The position numbers and the translations under genes were made by a program. Positions 57,422 through 64,000 of a stretch of DNA of 64,000 nt are shown in pieces; the first letter of the stretch is position 1, and every line of letters begins with the position of its first letter. The notes beneath the pieces are model-generated. The model was not told the origin of the DNA, made no database searches, and worked only from the letters and a program-made list of their open reading frames with translations. The stretch comes from Chrysoperla carnea (lineage: Eukaryota > Arthropoda > Insecta > Neuroptera > Chrysopidae). The DNA is taken from positions 129,911,960 to 129,975,959 of the forward strand of contig NC_058337.1 of NCBI RefSeq assembly GCF_905475395.1. The letters are read 5' to 3'.

Positions 57422-60400
57422 TTAATTATTGTCAAATTTCTTTTCATAAGTTTTTATCAGATCCAAATGTTTAGGAAAACTAGTAAAAGCAACATACTGA
57501 TATGAATCACACGTACTTTGTAGATAACCTGACTTTGATGGACCTACACTTACAATCCCACATATAAAATGTCTATTTTTCCAGTTAAATATATAACCAC
57601 CTCCGCTGTCTCCATTACATACACTTGTACCTAAAATTAAATATTTTGTTCAGAAACATTCATGTACGTGTATTGTGGGAAAAATATGAGGATGGATCTC
57701 AACAATAAGCTTGTTGACTAAATTTTTTTTTATCACTTCAGATGAAGAATTCCCATGGGCAGAAAATTGTTTTCGAAAATCTTTGGAAGTACGCAAAATA
57801 TGAACGTTTAAAGTTCCTAATTAAACAAAGAGGAAGATATAGGTTAGTGACGTCATTGTCCAATATCATCATAGAGATACATATAAAAAATATATAAAAC
57901 TTTGTTGTGCTAAAAGGAGATGTACAACAATCTTTGAATGCTTATAACTTCTTCGTTTTGTGATCAATTTTTAATTTCACTTTCAAATTTTGTTATGGTA
58001 TCAAGTCTAGTTTTACATTTTTATGCGGAATATGACCAATTCGACATCAGGCAATTATCGTATTATTTACCATTATGAAAACCGGCACAAATTTTATCGT
58101 AAGTAATGGCAGGTCTAAAATCTACTGGTAAATCCTGCAAACAAGAATTGTATTCAACATAAGGCATTTTTATAGATTGTAATTCTTCAGAAAACGAACC
58201 AAACTCTTCGGTTAAACCCCATCCAGAAACCTAAAAACAATAACTTTCAATATATTTCTGCGAGACTTCGGATTCTAGATAATATACATACTATTCCTGA
58301 AAAATTCCCTCGCTTTAAAACTTCTTCATATAATTGATTACTCCAATCAATGCAGATTGGACGTACTATGTTAGTCAATCGAACTGGACATTTTAATACT
58401 ATAATGGCTATATCATTAGCGAAACTACTTTCTTCAGCTCGAAATTTAGTGTGCGTGCTGATTTCTTGAACCTAATTGCAAACAAGTGAAAACAAACAAT
58501 TGACTGAGTTAATTGTTGAAATACCATGTATAGGCAGTGTTGATAACTCTGTCACATTTCACATACATACATATCTAACATATTTAACTGATATTCTCAT
58601 ATAATGCGCAAGTGTTGATGCGCAATCGTTTGTTTTTTTTTGACGTCATGTAAATAACAAAAGATATTCACTTTGATATTCCTATATTAATTACATACTA
58701 TAAAATTTGTACCTAATTAACGCCCTCGTGGGTAAACAGTGATGTTTACAAAAAAATGTTTCAAACAAAAGCTGTTTATTTTTTTGTAAGGAACATTTTT
58801 TACATTTAAACTTTTATTCTATCTTTAACGGTTTACAAGATGGGTACTACGGACCCATGACCCAATTGACCCATGTTGCTCATTTACGAACTTGACCTCA
58901 CTTTTTACGTCCTAAGCACGCTGTAAAAATTTCAGCTTGATATCTCTTTTCGTTTTTGAGTAATCGTGACCACAGACGGACGGACGGACGGACGGACGGA
59001 CGGCCGGACGGCCGGACGGACGGACAACCGGAAATGGATTAATTAGGTGATTTTATGAACACCTATACCAATTTTTTTTTTGTAGCATCAATATTTTTAG
59101 GCGTTACAAACTTGGGACTAAACTTATAATACTATGTATATTTCATATATACATGGTATAAAAAGAGATAATGAATCTAATTAATAAAGTATTTGAATAA
59201 TAGACCAATAGTGGGACACCACGGTTTTTATACCATGTATATATGAAATATACCATACCATGTATATATAAAGTTTAGTCCCAAGTTTGTGACGCTTAAA
59301 AATATTGATGTTACGAACAAAATTTTGGTATAGGTGTTCATAGAATCACCTAAAAAGTTCAATTCCGATTGCTTGTCCGTCCGTTAACACGATAACGCAG
59401 AAACGAAAAAAGATATCAAAGATACGGCATGATCGAGGTGGCAGACAAGCTCATCGGTGCAGTATTTTTGTAGAACAAAATATTTTATGATTGTTTAATA
59501 ATTATTGATGTTATCAAGTGGTCATAATGTCCGACAAATTCCCTGTTGCTTTTTTTCAGAACGATAACTCAAATATGGCGTCATCATGCTCATTTGGAAA
59601 CGCAGCCTTTTCGAATAAAATCGTAGAGGAAAGTTTAGTAGACTTGTCAAAAGGAAGTCACTAACGAAGTTTCAAGTATGTAATTATAATATAAAAAAAC
59701 CGTCGTGTCCCACAGTCTATAATGTCTTGTTTCGTCATGCAAAAACTATTGAAGATATCCAAATTATTTTTGTGCGTTTACGATTTTTATTTACATATTG
59801 AGATTAAATGAAATTTTTGAGTACCTACCTGTTTGTATTGACCATATTTATCTTTAGTACTTTTCCAAGTTCGGTAAAATTTCCCCACGGCAACGGCATA
59901 GTTTCGAGGATTTTTGTCTGGTTTATTCCCATACCAAAAACAGTGTGCAGCTATAAATTATTTTAAAGATAAAATTTGAACATATTCGATAAAATCAGGC
60001 TGTTTTTCACCAAATTCGTGCTAATTGTAATAGTGAAAAAACTCATGTGAAAATCTGAACATATTTGAATTAGATATTGTAAGCGTTCATTGGATGAAAA
60101 TTTAAAATGAAAGGTCGTTTTTCCCATTACAATTATGGAGTGTAGAGGTAAAGGAGCATAATCTTTTAGTAAAAAAAAATTTATATGAGCTTATTTTAAA
60201 TATAGGTACCTGACACAACCAGTCTATTTGATATTAAAGTTCCACCACAAATATGTTCGTAACACTCATCTGAGGTGGGATCATGTTTATAAATTCCAGC
60301 GTGCCATGGATATCCAGTTTTTGGTGCAGTATACCCTTTCGTTATTAAAGGTTCTGCTTTTGCTATTAATGTACCACATTCTAAAACAAGTAAAAAATGA

Positions 60401-63400
60401 GGACGTGAAACTTATAAGAAGGCGCCTATCTGGGCGAGGTCTAGTCCTCGATCGTTGCGTACTTTGTACAGCGTATCAGGCTGACTTTTGTTTTCAATCA
60501 ATTGAAATCTATTGAAAACGCTATAGGTCGGCATAGGAGGTTTCACGCCCTGATATATATATATATCAGGGCGTGAAACCTCCTATGCCGACCTATGTTC
60601 TTGCGTTGGATATTTCAGTAGGTTTTTTCATTTCATAAGTATTTTGTAAATTATTGCTCATACATTCAATATTGGTAAGGTTGCCTATAAGGTTATGCTA
60701 TATTAACGCGAGTGGGTATAATAAGTATTTGAAACTTGAAATTTTTTCTAATAATGCTAGGTGCTACAAATAAAAAGTTTAAAGCTTTTTTACCTGGATT
60801 ACAATCAAATAACTTGTGTGACCACTTTCCATTTTGGCATTTCATTCCATTGTATGGTTGATATAAGAAATTTTTTACTTCAAAAGCTTCTTTACACTTA
60901 ACGTTTGCAAGGGTACCGTCAAATGGTTTATCACATGGAACTTTGTAGCCTTCATATGAGCATTCAATTTCATGAATTTTAGAGACTAGCGGTGGACAAG
61001 TTTCTGAAAATATTTTCGATAAAAATGTACATATTTTTTGCTTTCAATGTTTGCCGAATGCATTATATTTTGAAAGCGAATGTACTTAATATTTTTAAAG
61101 GACCTTTGTTAAGAGAATTAATGAATGTTTCCTGGTGGACTTTATATATCCTTTAAAGGAAGTGCTGTGTACAGCTTTTTTTACTCACTCTAGTTCAAAA
61201 GGCACGCCCAACGGCAAATAGTAGAATAATTTCTCGATTTTAAAAAAGTTGGTTATATGTATTGATTAAAAAGGTAACAATTTTTGTTCGAAACTTTTTT
61301 CCGCAAATCGTACAGTTTAGGTAAAATCTGACTGAAAAGCTTTGCCCAAAATTGTTTTTTCGTATCAAAATTGTTATTTCGTATAATTGTGTCTGCAAAA
61401 TCTAGGCATGCTTCCCAATAAATCCAATAAAAAGGTTCGTTTTTATAAAGATAATTTTTGTGCAAATTCAATGAACAAACGCACAAAAACCTAGATTTTT
61501 TATATCAATTACTGTTTAAACTATTCGGTTTAAAAAAAAAATGTTTCAAACAAAAATGTTTGCGTATTTATAAAGAACAACTTTCCAATTTAAAGCGTTC
61601 GTCTAATGTTTGTTAGCTGTGAATCAGAGTGAGATTTTAATTGAACCTGAAAACTACAAATCGAATTCGATGCCGGTATAAGATGTGTCACTTTGAAACT
61701 AATATTTTTCGTTTGAAGCATTTTCCTCGATTTAATTTATTTTTCGAGTTTCAACCATATGTCAATTTGAAAGACACCTGTACATGATATGAGCCTAAAG
61801 GGCGGCAAATATTATTTTTGCCTGGAGCGGCAAAATAGCTAGATTGGGCCCCGAGAATACAAATGTGTTTTCACAGTAATTTCGTGGTCATTCCTTACTG
61901 ATACAATTCGGAAATGGATGTGTCCATTGGCCTTCTCCGTTGCAAACAATTGTCGATTCTGCGATACCCAATGTATACCCATGATTGCATTTAAAGATTA
62001 AAACTGTCCAATATGGAGCTGAAGCAGGGGACGGCAAATGCGTTGGAATCTTCCCCTTGTTTGTCCTCACTTCACCATTTTCTGGCTGATTAGGATATGG
62101 ACATGGTATTAATATGCTCTGGGGTAGCTTTGGAGTGGTACTTGTAGTCCAAGATTTGGGTGTTGTTATACTAATATCAACCGTATAATAATCATTAACG
62201 CATGATTTTACTCCACATGCTCCGTATGTGCACTGCTTTTGTGTTGTATCACAATTAAAATTATGACATTGCCGATACGTTTCATCGGATCCATCATCAC
62301 AATCTCTGATTCCATTGCACAAATTTTCTTTTTTAATACATAAACCGCTGTTACATTTAAAACGGTTTTTTCTGGAATAAAAAAAAAATAAAAAATCAAA
62401 GATATTATGGGTAAAATATAAAAATAAACTTAGAACCAAACAATGTTTTATTCAATTTTAGTTGTAGTTTTTACATTGTCAATGGGATCCCATGCGTTAA
62501 GCTTTATACAAGACCAAAATTCAATTTTGGTAAAAAATTCTTTGAATGAAGACATACATTTTTTATCAAAATTCTAAAGAAATTATAAAAGATTAAACTA
62601 ACCCACAAATCGTTTCGTCCGTTACATTAAAAACAGTGTTACATTTTGGTAATAATTCATCGGAGTAATCAACACAATCTGGTTTTCCATCACATATTGC
62701 TTCCAATTCAACACATGCTCCATAATCACATTGAAATGTATTGGAACATCTAGTTTTAAAATTGAGATTAGAAACATTTTCATGAAAAATTAAAGCTTAA
62801 AATCTACAGTATTTATTCCCTTTCATTTCTTCGAATTAGTAATCTCTAAAACATTTTTTTCTTGGGTCTGACTTAAATTTTCAAGCACATCAAAAGCATT
62901 TATTTCCTTTCACAAATTTTGACTCTGTTATGATTTTAAATAAAAGTTATCATTGATCCAGCAAAACCTGTAATGACATGTTTTCCAGTTGTTCGAAGTT
63001 GAGACTTTACACGACATGAAACCAAATCAAAATATTTGGAAAAATTAGTGTTTTGATTTATTAAACTTTTTTATATCAGTTTATAGGCAATACATATTAC
63101 ATGAATGTATGATTTTTGTATAAAATGAGTTTGATGTCGTGAAATATATAAATAAATCAGTATTTTTTGAGGAACCTGTGGAAATTTTTATTACTAATCT
63201 CAACAATAGGTTTTCAACAATTTTCTCCAGCTTATTAAAAAAACTGCAGGTTTTAGAAACTTGAATACTTTTAAAATGGAATTATTTTACCTGGTATTTG
63301 AACAGGTTGTATAAGTTTCATCGGAGTTATCTACACAATCTTTAATACCATCGCATATTTGATCTTGCCTGATACATTCTCCAGATAAACAACGAATTTG

Positions 63401-63961
63401 CCAATTTTCCCTGTAAAATTGATCAAAATTTTGAGCATATTCGAAAAGATTTTTCTATATAACTATACTTACAGACATTCGTTTGTATTAAAATTATCAC
63501 AATCAGCTTCATCTGAACCATCATAACAATCTGGTACGGTATTACATTTTAGAGAAAGTGGTATGCATGCCCCACTTGCACAATTAAATTGGCTTGTATT
63601 ACATCTGTATAAAAATTAGGAAATGGGTAAAATATTTTGGTCAAAATCACTAGAATTTGTTGGAAAAGTATTAATATTTACCGCCGATCTTTACATGTTT
63701 CAAATGTTTCATCTATTTTGGTTGAACAATCTATTTTTCCGTTACACAGATCGGAGTTAGGTAGACATTTCGAATATTTACCACAGTTGAATTCATCACT
63801 TCTATAGTATTAAATTTATAATTATTTATTCGAAATTTTTATTTAGGTAATATGTGTATAAATAATTCGACTTACCCGCAATCATCAGCTCGACAGTCAT
63901 TTACCAAAATTATAAAAATTGCTATAAAATAAAAAAAAATTTTTGTTAGAAACACAAACAT
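57422..63961 (-). CDS. modSP: modSP: modular serine protease of the Toll cascade (12 exons)
   Basis: ModSP (Tenebrio MSP, Manduca HP14) is a secreted initiating protease that joins microbial recognition proteins to the clip-protease cascade for Toll and melanisation. Exons: 63961-63876, 63801-63682, 63604-63473, 63410-63291, 62749-62603, 62371-61899, 61003-60794, 60380-60210, 59950-59829, 58471-58292, 58230-58071 and 57630-57422; 709 aa. Residues 1-25 form a signal peptide. Five LDLa repeats follow (about 29-240), mostly one per exon with C...DxxDE endings, then a CCP/sushi (about 255-359) and a second Cys-rich module (360-428, the so-called Wonton). The trypsin domain has His489 (AAHC), Asp547 (NDIAI) and Ser649 (GDSGG), so the triad is intact. 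Activation should fall after Leu441 in EPL-ITKGY, as in family members that self-activate. The S1-pocket residue (643) is Ser, which suggests chymotrypsin-like preference. Larger than Drosophila ModSP (about 630), with one more LDLa. Confidence 0.93.
58480..59163 (-). repeat. interspersed family B, copy 7 (near full length) in modSP intron 9
   Basis: Minus-strand copy, same sense as modSP. It starts with the palindrome near 59163 (ATACCATGTATATATGAAAT) and ends at 58480 (TTTGTTTTCACTTG). It carries an expanded CGGA/CGGC tetranucleotide array at about 58976-59023, where other copies have two to four GTCC units, and an extra insert of about 100 bp near 58600-58690. Its end lies 7-8 bp from the exon 10 acceptor. 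Confidence 0.8.
59211..59711. mobile_element. MITE-like element with GTGGGACAC ends, modSP intron 9
   Basis: GTGGGACACCACGGTTTTTA at 59211 is mirrored by AAAAAACCGTCGTGTCCCAC ending at about 59711. Outside both there is a similar ATAGAC/GTCTAT pair. The interior begins with a family B copy (59226-59423), so either B inserted next to the left end or the element captured it. No open frame. The superfamily is not known. Confidence 0.5.
59226..59423 (+). repeat. interspersed family B, copy 8 (truncated)
   Basis: Starts TTTTTATACCATGTATATAT and runs to CGAAAAAAGATATCAAAGA, with the CGATTGCTTGTCCGTCCGTT variant shared with copy 6. It is head-to-head with copy 7, about 60 bp away, antisense to modSP. 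Confidence 0.7.
60523..60596. repeat. perfect 74-bp palindrome in modSP intron 7
   Basis: Two 37-base arms match exactly. The outer part reads ATAGGTCGGCATAGGAGGTT, then TCACGCCCTGA, and the centre is an uninterrupted TA run of 14 bases. There is no spacer, so single strands would fold completely. It is unlike the palindrome at 36771 in sequence but has the same design. No flanking duplication is seen. Confidence 0.9.
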
Positions 63962-64000
63962 GAATAAATTATCTTGCTAAAATTATTCTTGATATAAAGA

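Noticed and set aside
1-64000. CRISPR arrays, bacterial operons or endogenous viral elements
   Set aside because: Introns, splice sites and repeat types are those of an insect nuclear genome. No regularly spaced short repeats with unique spacers, and no LTR, gag, capsid or envelope-like frames, were seen.

Overview
The window is AT-rich nuclear DNA from an insect. The evidence is intron-rich genes with insect-type products, above all a modular serine protease of the Toll cascade with LDLa, CCP and trypsin domains and an insect-like Gen nuclease, together with many short non-autonomous DNA transposons. The order cannot be fixed from sequence alone; a holometabolous insect, possibly a neuropteran, is only a weak guess. 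I see no LTR retrovirus, Polinton or other capsid- or envelope-bearing element.

Layout. Positions 1-23687 hold no gene I can support. This stretch is repeats: a tandem array of short Helitrons (3439 to about 5520) and an inverted copy (11925-12380), a tRNA-derived SINE (10311-10530), a foldback element carrying a 65-bp tandem array (6654-7452), several MITEs with terminal inverted repeats (13028, 14831, 15594, 17753, 19409) and two older interspersed families, called A and B here. From 23688 genes are dense. TTC4 (an HSP70/HSP90 co-chaperone, minus strand, 7 exons) is divergent from SSR4/TRAP-delta (plus strand). A 315-bp satellite-like array follows SSR4 (31669-33350). The V-ATPase c'' proteolipid gene (minus strand, 6 exons) runs 35868-40545, with a distant 33-bp last exon and a hairpin-rich last intron. 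Two intronless C2H2 zinc-finger genes lie at 42965-44425 and 46975-49491 (plus strand). Between them are an RTE-like LINE tail and a 981-bp element with long terminal inverted repeats and a 9-bp target duplication. Gen, the XPG/FEN-family Holliday-junction resolvase (plus strand, 9 exons, 51291-56072), converges on modSP (minus strand, 12 exons, 57422-63961). They are separated by a 1000-bp element that also has a 9-bp target duplication.

The genes do not form a pathway. TTC4, SSR4 and the V-ATPase subunit are housekeeping genes for protein folding, ER translocation and organelle acidification; Gen works in DNA repair, modSP in innate immunity, and the zinc-finger proteins are presumed transcription regulators. 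I built all exon models by hand from splice sites, reading frame and family memory. The total coding lengths come out divisible by three: TTC4 393 aa, SSR4 167 aa, V-ATPase c'' 210 aa, Gen 701 aa, modSP 709 aa.

The most interesting signals are: the 189-bp coding minisatellite in the second zinc-finger gene, which multiplies a SUMO-consensus-like motif; two transposon ends that abut and probably form splice acceptors (Gen intron 4, modSP intron 9); a perfect 74-bp palindrome in a modSP intron and a cluster of hairpins in the V-ATPase gene; the threefold repeat in the Gen tail; a tandem duplication carrying Helitrons; and a satellite whose monomers each carry a TGACGTCA site.
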